NCBI RefSeq assembly: GCF_037975245.1
Contig: NC_092568.1
Location: forward strand, 34,382,501 to 34,446,500
DNA from: Apostichopus japonicus
Taxonomy: Eukaryota > Echinodermata > Holothuroidea > Aspidochirotida > Stichopodidae
Direction: 5' to 3'
DNA length: 64,000 nt
In this document: one piece after another, positions 41,401-49,890 of the stretch
Layout: the number at the start of each line of letters is the position of its first letter
How positions within the stretch are numbered: position 1 is the stretch's first letter
Program-made: the position numbers and the translations under genes
Notes under the pieces: model-generated
What the model was told of the DNA's origin: nothing
Database searches by the model: none
The model's input: only the letters and a program-made list of their open reading frames with translations

Positions 41401-44400
41401 AATGATTTCAATTCAAAAGAGGAATTTCCAAGGGTTCTCATTCATTCTACAAGCCATTTCTACACCAGGTGTTATATATAATTGCAACGGTTGGCTTAGA
41501 CTATATATAGAATCTACAATGATATTCAAACAATATATACCGTAGGCTATATAAATTTAGTTACCAAATAATAAAACAATCAATACAATATGCGTAGGCA
41601 AATATGGTATGAAAGACCCATTTGGTTTCCATGGCAATTACTGCACTATGGCATGCATGGAAAAGCAGGAACTATTCACAAGTGTAAAGTACCCACTATG
41701 TGAGTTATTCTCCATATTGTACAGAATACAATGGTCCTATGTGTACTATGCCATGCCAATATGGCAACGAATGGATAGAGCTCATGCATGCATATATTGG
41801 CATGAGTGTCCATTCCTGTTTATCAGAAAATACCTACAACTTTAATATTGTAGGATACTTCAGTTCTGTAAGACAGGAGCAGGCTTTGACTTTCAGGTGC
41901 AATTATAAAGCTCTTGGAAGTGCAGTGTATTGTACATAATCCAAACATCAACACATTAAAACCTAGCTACATTGCTGAATCCAGCACATATATACTGTAG
42001 CCTATATACCTAGGCCTAACCTACTATATGTATTGATATGTGAGGATACGAATGAACTCATTTACATGGTATTTCAACTGCTGAGTCATATATACCATCT
42101 AACAGCATCAATCTCTTTTGACTAAAATTAAATCCCATCACAGCTTTACAAAAAGACCATTAAACCGAATGTTATATGAGAAATTAAAGCATGACATTAT
42201 AGACACTTAAATAGTTCTTTGTTTTTCAAAACCCATTAATACTGACTTTCAAGAGTGCAACTTGAAATTTCTATAGCTTTTAAACATGGGCAATTAAGTC
42301 ACTTTATATCAGGTTAAAGCCATTGAGAAGCATCAAAACACTTAAATGAATATAACCAGTTGCAATCAACATTTACAATTTTGGAGAACTATATATGATA
42401 CATGACACACATTTCTTCCTACAGATATCCTTCAGACAATGTCTCATGGAACATGGTGTTCGGATATAGTCAAAATGGTGTATTATTTTGTCTTCTACGC
42501 ATTCCCTGAAAGTTTCCAGAATGAGCCTTTCACGATACTTGATATTAACAAATAACTCCTGCGAAGATGCAAGAAACATCCAGAACGTGTGTTACTGGAA
42601 GTATGCCAGAAATATCCAGAACAAAGCTGAACTGTTATAAATGCTTGGCTCTTCACGCAAGTGAGAGAGAGGTTAACATCACCTCCAGAAGACCGTCTCA
42701 TAACTTTTCCTGTACTCATCAGAGGCCCTGTAGGCCTATAGCTGGCCTATTTACTTCATTGTTATAATATAATACTATGGCCTAGCCTTCATTAATGTAG
42801 TTGTTCAGAGTAAGCCTAATTTCAACTGCTGTCCAGTGTTAATAGACGCTACGACTATTCATATAAATATTCAATGACTAGTTGCACATGCTGATGTGGT
42901 TTGCCAGCATCGGTTTGCTTTTTGCTTTCAGTGTGCAACTACTGTATATATGCCATCTAACCTGCTTCCTTCAAGTTCAATTAATGATACATTAACCTGT
43001 GACATACTCAAGAACTGCACCAGGATGCTCAGAATATGTTCCTCATTCAACAGTCAAATATAAAAGTATCATTTGGACGATCCATTTTAAAAATTACCTG
43101 ATGATAGTTCCATCATTCTGGGTCAAGAAGAAAGGACAATCTAGTTTCAAGTCTTTCAGAGCCTGGGCCAAGGCAAAGATTGTTTTGTGACACAAAGGCT
43201 TTAGTGATTCATTCAAGATGGCAGCATTCTCTCTTTCCAACAGACCAATCGACCCAATATCCGAAGACAGTGACAAACTGGCTTCAGGAAAATGCTTTCT
43301 GAAGAGTTTCTCCACCTTTGAAGTTATAAAATGGAAAACGGTTTCATTTCAATTTCTGTGTGCCCAATTCATTAAAACAAAGGCAGTTTCCCTGATGATT
43401 CAAACAGGGACATGAATTATTTTCCTTTAATATCTTAATTAACTGGATGGGATCAGGAGATCCATGTTGAAATGGAACCTATATAGGAGAATGTACACAG
43501 CCAAATAGTTGTATTGTTTCTAACGCCAAAATTCGCTGCATAAAACCGATTCTGCTACAGTCATGTGGACAAAGTTAATATATTAAATTGTAACTACAAG
43601 GAAACCTATAATCTTTGAGTATTCATCCACAATTTTCATTGGCTTTGTTTTTCATCTGGGAGCAATTTACAGTTGGTCACCCAACAAAGTATCTACACAA
43701 CCTAGACTTATGATAGCTGTTATGTACACTAGATGCTACCATAACCATTCAAGAATGATATAAAGCCTTACATTTAAGCTAAAAATTTGTTCCTCTCACA
43801 TATATGAGCTAAAGGTGTTCATGCACTCTGCAAGCTACTGAAATACCCTGTTTAGATGGTTTTTGTACTTTGAACTTTGACCAAGACCAAAATAATATAA
43901 AATCTAAATTTAATTTGAGGTATCTACATGCACAGTATGAGACTGATCCAAGTATCCCTTCTTGAGAAAGTGTTTGGTAGGTGTTATTTCTTCCAAGGAA
44001 CGACAAATTTATCAGCTCAAGTGGGATTCACATTAATTAATTTAACAAATCCTTTGTAGCAAATTCCATTCTCACTATACTTTTTTTGTTGTTTTCAAAT
44101 ATGCTTACAATATCTCAGTCAGTTAATCGGTACATAAAGTTGACGTTTAGCTGTGCATAAATTTACTTTTCTTAAATTATTCTGCAGAGTATTGACCAAC
44201 ACAATCTATATCATTTATTCTTTTCTGGTCAAATGCACATCAGTTTTAATATGTCATGAACCACTGTTTTAAAGAAGATACTAACTGTAAAAATACTAAA
44301 TCATGACTATTGTATTGTTAAAGGTCAAAGGAAGAAGGAGAAGAGGTCAAAATATGAAAATCATCTAAATATGGATTCCTTACCTGTTTTTCCTGGTCAT

Positions 44401-46561
44401 CATTCACAGGAGAGAAGACACCGGAAATGACAACATTGTGAATGTTGCTATCTTTGATTTGCTGGATGACATCCAGAATTTCCTTCTCATCTACCTCTGT
44501 TATAATGGATCCATCCACTTGGTAACCGCCATTCACAAAGAAACACTTTGCCTGTAACAGGTCTGCAAGGTTGTCAGGGAAACCAATAAATGGAGGAAGT
44601 GCAGTGGATGCCGGCCCACAAAGTCTGACGACGGAAACTGGTACTAGGTCTCTTCGTTGAAGCAAAGCATTGATAAAGTGGGTTGTACCTATATTCACCC
44701 TACCGACTGACCAATCTGCAAAACAATGGACATTAGCTAAGCAGTAAAAGAATTATTTACAGTTACACCATACCTGGTAACTAAATATGCAGGCAGGGCA
44801 AAAATGCTTCCAGTCACAGCCATATGGGTAATAATTGAAGTTAAACCACACCCGTAGAATACAAGTACATGTACAGGGCATAAATGGGCCAGGTCACAAA
44901 GTCAGAGTTGGTAAATATTTTACAGTATCATTTAGAGCAGTGGTGCACAAATTTTTAGGCCCACAACCCAGGATCTTCCATAAGGACCAATCCACCATTC
45001 ACCGGCCCTCCTAGTACCCCTTAGAATCAATGCTCAGATCAATGAAAGCTAGATTGAACTATTGACATAATTGTGTTAAAAAATGGCTGAATTGATCTCC
45101 TACTTTTTTTGATCTCCAATGCGTCAAGGACTGTAGTTAAATTTTCTGACGTCACAGAAAAATTTTGTGATCCATTCTGGGTCATTCCTCATAGCTTACT
45201 GACTTTTAGGTTATAGTGAGGGCAGAAATAGGGCTTCAGAATTGCTAAACATTTGTAAGAAAGAATTCCCATCGTAAAGGGATATATATCCCGGTGGTAA
45301 GCAGTGTGATATTTATATGGAATAGAAAAATATTCTTCACTGTTTCTTGAAAACTCCTACTCAGTATGTTGTCCCTCAAACTCATAAGCTACTCATAAGC
45401 TACATAAGCCATAACAAAATATCACCAAATGTTTTTGAAAAGCTTTACTTGCCTATTACAATCTTTTTGTTGATTTTTCCTTGAAACCTGATACATATTA
45501 GAAATGTTTGCAAGACTATAGCTTTCAAGGTTCTATTTTTAAAGGTGCTCTCTGTTTAGAATTTCATCAAAATGCATTTTTTTTGTAGAAATTATTTTCT
45601 CCTCTTTGAATAATACCAATTTATTTTCAGATGAATTGAAGTGTTAATATGACATCATTTACTCTACTGTTGCCAGATGCATTCACAAAGTTGAACCAAA
45701 TTTGAAATAATGAAACCTAATTACTGTAGTATGCTGCTTTTATTGTGCTTTACCATATTAATGCTAATTTATTTACCTTTTTAACTTTAGTACCTTACAA
45801 AATGGAACAAGGTTTAGTCTTAAGCTCAAGATAATAGCAGCTTTCAACCAGAATATCCCTTAGCATTGTTGACCTGAATGTGGGTTACAGGGGGCAAGCT
45901 GTGTATAACATTGAATGGAGACAGGTTAACAGAGAAACTCAGATGAAGTCAATTTGCTTTTTCTGTTTCACATCATGAACAAGAAAGTTCAACCTACTGT
46001 GATGTCCATGACTTACATGTGAACATCAGATCTGTGTTTTATCTTGATGACCTGTTTGTTATTCGTAATCATTAACCTTATAAATATATTCTTTTGTTAG
46101 CGAACATTTACTGGCATGCAGTAAAGATACTTTTGACAAGTCAAATTATTGTTTACATCGCATACATTACATAGCATGGTAATTTTTTACCTGCCACTAG
46201 AGAATGGAGCATGCCAGATTGGGACTTTGTATTGTGTGATACTGGGATAATATGTTATCAGCATTATATAATTTCTAAGGCCAGTAAGATTGAGTTATCT
46301 TTCTAAAGATGAGTTATTTCTGATGTTGATCATTAGATAACATCATTACAATATTAACAAAATAAGAGTTTGATTGATTGCTTTGATCAAGTCACCTTCA
46401 GCAGGCAGCTTCTTCAGAACATTGCCAATGGCAGTATGTAATCCTGTTGTTACATCTTCACTGGTGGGAAATTTATCATAGGCTATAACTTCTGTGCCGT
46501 GTAAGCAGACCACGTCTGTGTTTGTTCCACCAACATCAGCTCCAATTATCAGCCACTTCAT
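26175..46561 (-). CDS. Hydantoinase/oxoprolinase (HyuA)-DUF917 fusion protein, 16 exons, 989 aa
   Basis: Joined exons (transcript order): 46561-46396, 44715-44384, 43315-43098, 39979-39897, 38845-38652, 37978-37763, 36832-36722, 35353-35195, 34491-34317, 33347-33134, 32542-32370, 31390-31176, 29692-29553, 28700-28517, 27521-27369, 26411-26175. The sum is 2,970 nt, 989 codons plus TAA, with every intron GT-AG and phases matching at all joins. Residues ~1-500 are a HyuA/oxoprolinase module of the ASKHA ATPase fold: GADVGGTNTDVV (7-18), NIGTTHFINA (63-72), VVDVGGTTTDVG (273-284), LSIGLGGGSI (313-322), VPVILVGAGS (409-418). Residues ~575-989 are DUF917 (Pfam S-Me-THD): GAGILGCGGGGNP (587-599), SAEIGGLNAVEPL (716-728), LPVIDCDGMGRAFPELQ (736-752). 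HyuA relatives open hydantoin, N-methylhydantoin or 5-oxoproline rings with ATP; DUF917 relatives are linked to thiohydantoin desulfuration. The exact substrate cannot be read from sequence. No signal peptide is seen, so it is probably cytosolic. The initiator has an in-frame TAA 28 bp upstream. Confidence 0.93.
26699..26851. repeat. 32-bp tandem repeat, ~4.7 copies
   Basis: The unit TCTAAGCATATGACACCAAA plus 12 more bases starts at 26,701, 26,733, 26,765, 26,797 and 26,829 with essentially no divergence, indicating a young minisatellite. It lies in the intron between exons 15 and 16 of the hydantoinase-fusion gene. Confidence 0.97.
27369..27521 (-). CDS. Exon 15, hydantoinase-fusion gene (codons 861-911)
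   Basis: A phase 0 exon, acceptor CTGGCAG, donor GAG|GTGAGT. TTGGFDQGFLEIEGTG and VIVQFQNENLLA are a beta-rich segment typical of the DUF917 C-terminal subdomain. Confidence 0.92.
28517..28700 (-). CDS. Exon 14, hydantoinase-fusion gene (codons 799-860)
   Basis: Acceptor CTTTTTAG, donor AAAA|GTGAGT. It encodes FSPMSATEV and LGDAVLKARKE, matching the start of the DUF917 C-terminal subdomain. Confidence 0.92.
29553..29692 (-). CDS. Exon 13, hydantoinase-fusion gene (codons 753-799)
   Basis: Acceptor CTGCTTAG, donor GGG|GTATGT, leaving phase 2. It starts MFAPAIYGK, directly continuing ...RAFPELQ across an intron that holds the 55-bp minisatellite. Confidence 0.93.
29820..30757. repeat. 55-bp G-rich minisatellite, about 17 copies
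   Basis: The unit contains GAGCTCAGTTCTGGGGGTGA, then GGCAGGGGTAGGGGATGGGA, then GCTAGCTGTAGTGGT. Variants differ at fixed places (GGGGTA/GGGTA, GAGCTCAGTT/GAGTTCTGTT, AGCTGT/AGCCGT) and are interspersed. It lies in the intron between exons 12 and 13 of the minus-strand gene, so the pre-mRNA is C-rich and the template strand G-rich with many G-quadruplex-compatible runs. An open frame on the C-rich strand is only a by-product of the repeat. Confidence 0.97.
31176..31390 (-). CDS. Exon 12, hydantoinase-fusion gene (codons 681-752)
   Basis: Acceptor CTTCGCAG, donor CAG|GTAAGT. It carries SAEIGGLNAVEPL and DCDGMGRAFPELQ, the two strongest DUF917 signatures. The acidic residues here are candidate metal or substrate ligands by family position only. 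Confidence 0.96.
31537..32245. repeat. ~180-bp direct duplication flanking the MITE
   Basis: 31,537-31,716 and 32,064-32,245 are diverged copies sharing TATTGCTATGAAG, CTACTCAAATGTTTTGACAT, AGATCTTATACACATCCT and TTATCTACAAAGTTAA. The MITE sits exactly at the TTAA joining the two copies. Confidence 0.88.
31713..32067. mobile_element. TTAA-bounded MITE, copy 1
   Basis: A ~355-bp element ending in TTAAAGGGTGTGAAGACT on the left and AGTCTTCAATGCCTTTAA on the right. It shares most of its interior with copies at 37,238-37,603 and 60,519-60,885. TTAA at both ends fits a piggyBac-type TTAA target, though the ends are not canonical piggyBac. It lies in the intron between exons 11 and 12. Confidence 0.88.
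32370..32542 (-). CDS. Exon 11, hydantoinase-fusion gene (codons 623-681)
   Basis: Acceptor TACCTCAG, donor AAA|GTAAGA. It encodes IAAFMGAPGVLVEKL, a typical DUF917 block (xxFMGAPxVxxEKL). Confidence 0.93.
33134..33347 (-). CDS. Exon 10, hydantoinase-fusion gene (codons 552-623)
   Basis: Acceptor CCACACAG, donor TAG|GTCAGT, leaving phase 2. It contains the DUF917 start: GEWILSEYDVHCISIGAG followed by LGCGGGGNP. Confidence 0.94.
34317..34491 (-). CDS. Exon 9, hydantoinase-fusion gene (codons 494-552)
   Basis: Acceptor ATATAG, donor AAG|GTGCGT, leaving phase 1. It carries the segment LAYLPGNFTRLKVKVVGDL, which ends the HyuA module before the linker to DUF917. Confidence 0.93.
35195..35353 (-). 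CDS. Exon 8, hydantoinase-fusion gene (codons 441-493)
   Basis: Acceptor TTGCCAG, donor CAG|GTACAT. VANAVGAALGQVSG is the conserved HyuA C-terminal block, followed by a charged helix (EEALERAEQKAIERC). Confidence 0.95.
35418..35791. mobile_element. hAT-like MITE (CAGGGGTGGGCAACCT ends)
   Basis: The left end CAGGGGTGGGCAACCT and the complement of the right end (AGGGGGTGGGCAACCT) form terminal inverted repeats. The subterminal CGGCCCG and GGCCCATTC elements are typical of non-autonomous hAT (Charlie-like) repeats. Flanking 8-mers CTATAGGT and TTATAGGC match at 6 of 8. It lies in the intron between exons 7 and 8. Confidence 0.82.
36722..36832 (-). CDS. Exon 7, hydantoinase-fusion gene (codons 404-440)
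   Basis: A 111-nt phase 0 exon, acceptor TATTTAG, donor CAG|GTAAGA. It encodes EEVPVILVGAGSILK, the adenosine-side glycine motif of ASKHA-type hydantoinases. Confidence 0.94.
37238..37603. mobile_element. TTAA-bounded MITE, copy 2
   Basis: Left end TTAAAGGCATTGAAGACT, right end AGTCTTGAATGCCTTTAA: near-perfect 18-bp inverted repeats including the TTAA. The interior is collinear with copies 1 and 3 (AGGTGTAACAGAAGTG, TCGGTAATTAGACACTAGTG, AAGGTATCACGTTTCATTA). It lies in the intron between exons 6 and 7. Confidence 0.9.
37763..37978 (-). CDS. Exon 6, hydantoinase-fusion gene (codons 332-403)
   Basis: A phase 0 exon, acceptor TGTTCAG, donor AAA|GTAAGA. It includes VGPKSVGYRLTKEALVFGG and TATDIAV, the family's conserved segment after the GGGS motif. 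Confidence 0.95.
38652..38845 (-). CDS. Exon 5, hydantoinase-fusion gene (codons 267-331)
   Basis: Acceptor TATTTCAG, donor AGA|GTAAGA. It holds the second phosphate loop VVDVGGTTTDVG and the glycine-rich LSIGLGGGSI, both hallmarks of the Hydantoinase_A catalytic domain. Confidence 0.96.
39449..39840 (+). pseudogene. L2/CR1-like LINE reverse-transcriptase C-terminus and tail (remnant)
   Basis: Plus-strand translation (partly outside one continuous frame) gives a C-terminal LINE ORF2 pattern: YQPTR.LRS, then GPSLWNLLPPSLRQ, then SLTHFKSQLKLSF. An AT-rich 3' UTR and an (ATT)n tail at about 39,800-39,835 follow. This is the usual 5'-truncated non-LTR relic. It sits in the intron between exons 4 and 5, antisense to the gene. 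Confidence 0.75.
39897..39979 (-). CDS. Exon 4, hydantoinase-fusion gene (codons 239-267)
   Basis: An 83-nt exon with acceptor ATCGTTAG and donor CAG|GTATGA. It translates to FPVKTFSSGPTNSMRGASHL. The SSGPTNSMRGA string is the HyuA-family block just before the second phosphate loop, and phases match both neighbours. Confidence 0.93.
39980..43097. other. Intron 3 of the hydantoinase-fusion gene, no further coding signal
   Basis: A 3.1-kb AT-rich intron with a poly(T) tract near 41,130-41,147 and short TA repeats. Candidate frames at 41,609-41,939 and 42,373-42,719 show no domains. Confidence 0.55.
43098..43315 (-). CDS. Exon 3, hydantoinase-fusion gene (codons 167-239)
   Basis: Acceptor TTCAAAG, donor CAG|GTAATT. 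It carries SSDIGSIGLLERENAAILN, typical of the HyuA segment that leads into the central ATPase region, and LTQNDGT near its end. Confidence 0.92.
44384..44715 (-). CDS. Exon 2, hydantoinase-fusion gene (codons 56-166)
   Basis: Acceptor TTTTGCAG, donor CAG|GTAAGG. It enters in phase 1 and leaves in phase 0. It contains NIGTTHFINALLQR, the most conserved block of the Hydant_A N-terminal domain, and VRLCGPAS. Confidence 0.95.
44716..46395. other. Intron 1 of the hydantoinase-fusion gene
   Basis: A 1.7-kb AT-rich intron. A GCAGTGGTGCACAAATTTT string at 44,938 resembles a hAT-type end, but no partner was found. No coding signal. Confidence 0.55.
46396..46561 (-). CDS. Exon 1, hydantoinase-fusion gene (codons 1-55)
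   Basis: It starts at ATG (MKWLIIGADVGGTNTD). An in-frame TAA at about 46,589-46,591 and no earlier ATG support this start. The donor is AAG|GTGACT, weaker than the others, but it gives phase 1, which exactly fits exon 2. A possible acceptor (TTTCTAG) at 46,579 suggests an upstream 5'-UTR exon. It encodes the first phosphate-binding loop of the ATPase fold. Confidence 0.88.
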
Positions 46562-46605
46562 AGTTTCAGTTATCACACTAGAAAGAAGTTAAAAAAATAT
46601 TTAAT

Positions 46606-47072
46606 CAGAGCTCCCAACTGACCCGCAATTTGCGGGTTGGACCAGCATTCTAACACCCAAACCCGCTGACCTGCGCAAGCGTCCGAAAAACCAGCATTGT
46701 AATTGTCAAGTAATACATAAAAAAAAATCGCATCAAATTTTGACTTAGCAACCATCATTTCTTTAGCATTTAGCATAATAGAGTATAAAACCTCCTTTAC
46801 AGCATCATTTGAACCTCAAAGTAGCCTATATTTCTTTTCAATGGGGCGAGCAGCGAACAATTTTCATGCCACGGGAAAGAATGAATTATCACCTACTATT
46901 CAATTTATTGATGTTACACACAAAAAAATGCATATTTCTCAGAAAATTTTGGGTGACAAAAGCCTTTCTAAGTGCCACCAGTTTACATGTTGGCATCACC
47001 AGGATTCCAAGAAAAATCAAAAGGGGAGGGGGACACCAGCATTTGCAATGCCTTCTAAAGAGTTGGGAGCCA
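46606..47072. mobile_element. hAT-like MITE with exact 8-bp TSD, next to exon 1
   Basis: The left end is CAGAGCTCCCAACTGA and the complement of the right end is TGGCTCCCAACTCT. The exact 8-bp repeat TATTTAAT flanks it at 46,598-46,605 and 47,073-47,080. It begins 45 bp upstream of the initiator codon of the hydantoinase-fusion gene and about 20 bp from a possible exon-1 acceptor, so it is part of the gene's 5' region. No coding capacity. Confidence 0.83.
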
Positions 47073-47959
47073 TATTTAATGCAGGGACTGAGTATAAATA
47101 AAACCACCCCAATTCGTTTGTCAACCTAAGTTATACTGCACAGTGTACCAAAACCTTGCAATTTAGGGCATTTAGTCAAGTTAGGTGAACTTCGTACCAA
47201 CTTGGTGGCCCCTTGCACACAAGAACTATACAAGTTTGCTTGAAAAACAACTTTACAACATCCAAACCTCCATTTTAAACGGGAATTTCCTTGTCAATAA
47301 TTACCTCTGCGCTAACCTGTGAATACCCACACTAGCTTTGTACTTTTCTATTTCCAGTCATGGCATTGCCTTCACTTGTTTTACCAAAGGCTGCCTAACT
47401 ATGATTGCTACACGTATAACGTAAACGGCCTTGCCTAAGTCTACATGGTTAAACATAGCTTAGTCCTTGAAATACGATAGAATATTGCTAAACACTTAAC
47501 CTAAACCTACAGTACCTAAAGCAGATAACAAAAGTTCAATACACCAGCTTGAACTTGAGCAGACCATAGCCTCCCTAGAATTTGAACTTGACATAAACCT
47601 GTTTTTCACTGCGTTATCTTCTATCGCAAACAGAATTTTACAGTTATGCAGCTGGCCGAATGAAGGTGTAACTTGCATCAGTTTGTAACATCAAAGATCA
47701 TTGCCCACGCTGAGCATACGGCAAAGATCGGTCTTTGCAGGATCGTAAACATCCATCTTTATGGTTCACTGACGCCAATGAAAACAAGAACCAAAGCGCA
47801 GTCCCACGGAGTTGCATATCATCGCCATCAAACACTGATTTCATATGAACAAATTTATTATTGCTATAGGTCAAGGCAATCTGGCAATACCATTTTTGAA
47901 GTTCACATGTCTAGGACATTCTTTTGTGGCCCACACTAAACAGTTCCTTATAAAGGGTG

Positions 47960-48212
47960 TTCTTTATTATAGGCCGCGGCGGTTACAGCTGCTGAATCTC
48001 ACCACACTGAAGCTTAGGAGATTACGTGGTGACTTCATAGAGGTTTTCACGATTGTGTATGGTTTTGACAATTTATCCTTCACTGACTTTTTCATGTTTG
48101 TTATAATATTAGTTGTACCAGAGGTCGATTGTCTTAAACTCCAAAAGTCACAAAGTAGGATTAACATTCGGCACAACATTTTTTTCTTATAGGGTTGTGA
48201 ATGAGTGGAACG
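47960..48212 (+). pseudogene. CR1-like LINE ORF2 C-terminal part, 5' half of a split relic
   Basis: Translation shows LQLLNLTTLKLRRLRGDFIE, IVYGFDNL and SQSRINIRHN, then in a shifted frame RVVNEWN. These match the RLRGDxIEV...NIRxxFFSxRVVxxWN pattern at the end of CR1-type reverse transcriptases. The relic has frameshifts and no upstream RT core. It is interrupted at 48,213 and resumes at 49,701. Confidence 0.8.
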
Positions 48213-49700
48213 CAGGGGCGGCGATTTGCTTCAAATATTGGAGGGATATTTGCTTGGGTGCAGGCGAATTACTATCAAAGCGGAGCGCCACCATTAGTTG
48301 GCGCGCAGCGTACAAGAAAATTTCTGGTTTTTATAGCCCCCACCCCCAGATCACCGGAAATGGCACTTCTCGGGCTTGAAAATGACCAACCAGATGTACA
48401 CTTTTGCCTGAGAACCAATTTTTCCCAATAGTTTTTTTTTTTTCATTTATAACCTTTTTCAAGATTGTCACCAGTCACACATCATGTTCGACCTCATCGC
48501 ATCTCCTGTGGATCATTGATTTTGTAGGTAATTCTACGTAACGCCCCACATTACCCGTCAGCCCCACTTTTCAAGGTTTTAAGCCCATTACTTGTTCAGA
48601 ATTTGAATAATAAATTCACTTCAAAAACATACCCATAATGTTGCACAAAATTTCATCTCATCTATGGATAACCAATATAGAAAAACCCCCTTCAACCCCT
48701 AACAGACCGGTCAAAATTGCACGAGTAGAGGGAAGTATGATGAAGAATGTTGGTCAAGGAATTTTCGAAAATTCAGACAGTTAATTTATTGGTGAACAAA
48801 TATTAAAACCTTTTATAACGGCTACTATAAAACTTCGATATCATAAAAAAATACCAAACAATATGCTCGAGGGAGAAGGTCTCCATCCTCCCCCCCCCCC
48901 CCCCCTTGGCTAAGTGCCTGCGGTTAAAAATCTTGTAGGAAACAGGCCAAATGGAAACCCAGTGAACACATATCGATGTGGATCTGTCATTTACCTCATG
49001 CAGCATTTGTTATTTTCTATTATAGCCACACAAAAAAAATTATGCCACCAAATATTGGGGGGATATTACTGACTATTAGATACTGCCGTATATCCCCCAC
49101 CTAAAATATTGGGGGGACATATGTCCCCCCGTAAAAAGTTTTTCCTTTTTTTTTCAAAATGAATAGCTAGACGGACCGCATCCGTAATGAAATTAGGTTT
49201 ATATATATATATATAGGCTATATATATAGGCTATATATATATAGGCTATATATATAGGCTATATATATATATATAAACCAAATTTCATTACGGATGCGGT
49301 CCGTCTAGCTATTCATTTCGAAAAAAAGTAAAAACTACTTTTGGTCATATATAGTAACAAATTGTGTCAGGGTTAGACAGGCGCCTTGCGAGGGATTTGC
49401 CAAGGGAGGGGCGAAGCTTGTAGGCAAACTATCTAAGCGTAGCGCCACCATAAGTTGGCGCGAAGCGCAAGAGAAAATTTTGGCCGAAAATGCCTCCCAG
49501 ATCGCTGGAAATGGCACTTCCCAGGCCTTGTAAGTTGCATCTAAGCATTTTCTATTTTGAAATTACTAGCGATATCATTAAAAATTATGCTAAAAAAAAC
49601 TATGCCACCAAATATTGGGGGGATATTAGATACTATATCCCCCACCTAAAATATTGGGGGGGACATGTCCCCCCCCCGTCCCCCATGATCGCCGCCCATG
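48213..49700. mobile_element. GGGCGGCGAT-ended hAT-like element (1.49 kb) inserted in a LINE
   Basis: Left end CAGGGGCGGCGAT, complement of right end CATGGGCGGCGAT. The adjacent host sequence GTGGAACG on the left is matched by GGAACG on the right, consistent with an 8-bp duplication that lost a few bases. Removing the element restores LINE sequence. The interior holds two related segments around GCGCCACCAT.AGTTGGCGCG (about 48,283 and 49,442), two copies of a TATGCCACCAAATATTGGGG block (about 49,042 and 49,598), a C17 run and a large foldback. It is therefore probably composite. No coding region. Confidence 0.8.
49157..49318. repeat. 162-bp foldback with ~80-bp arms
   Basis: The left arm starts AAATGAATAGCTAGACGGAC and continues through CGCATCCGTAATGAAATT into a TATATAGGC-rich centre. 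The right arm is its complement, ending at 49,318. The outer ~40 bp are almost perfectly complementary. The centre is alternating TATATA and GGCTATATATA. It lies within the 48,213-49,700 element. Confidence 0.93.
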
Positions 49701-49890
49701 GAACGTACGGTTTGCCTGAGAAAGTTGTAGTTGCAAGTAGTGTGAATGGGTTTAAGAATGCTTTGGACAAGCACTTTACGCATTGAAATCGGGTTTGTGT
49801 CTTCAGTTTTTTCTCTCTCCTATAGGATCCTTGATGGGGACTTGAGTGTCCCTCCTGATCCTTTTTTTCCCTACTAAACTAAACTAAATA
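49701..49890 (+). pseudogene. CR1-like LINE ORF2 end and 3' UTR, second half of the split relic
   Basis: It resumes the LINE reading frame with LPEKVVVASSVNGFKNALDK and ends in a stop at 49,784-49,786. A ~100-bp 3' UTR and an (ACTAA)n-like tail at about 49,874-49,890 follow. SxxSFKxxLDK before the stop is the usual CR1 C-terminus. Confidence 0.8.
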
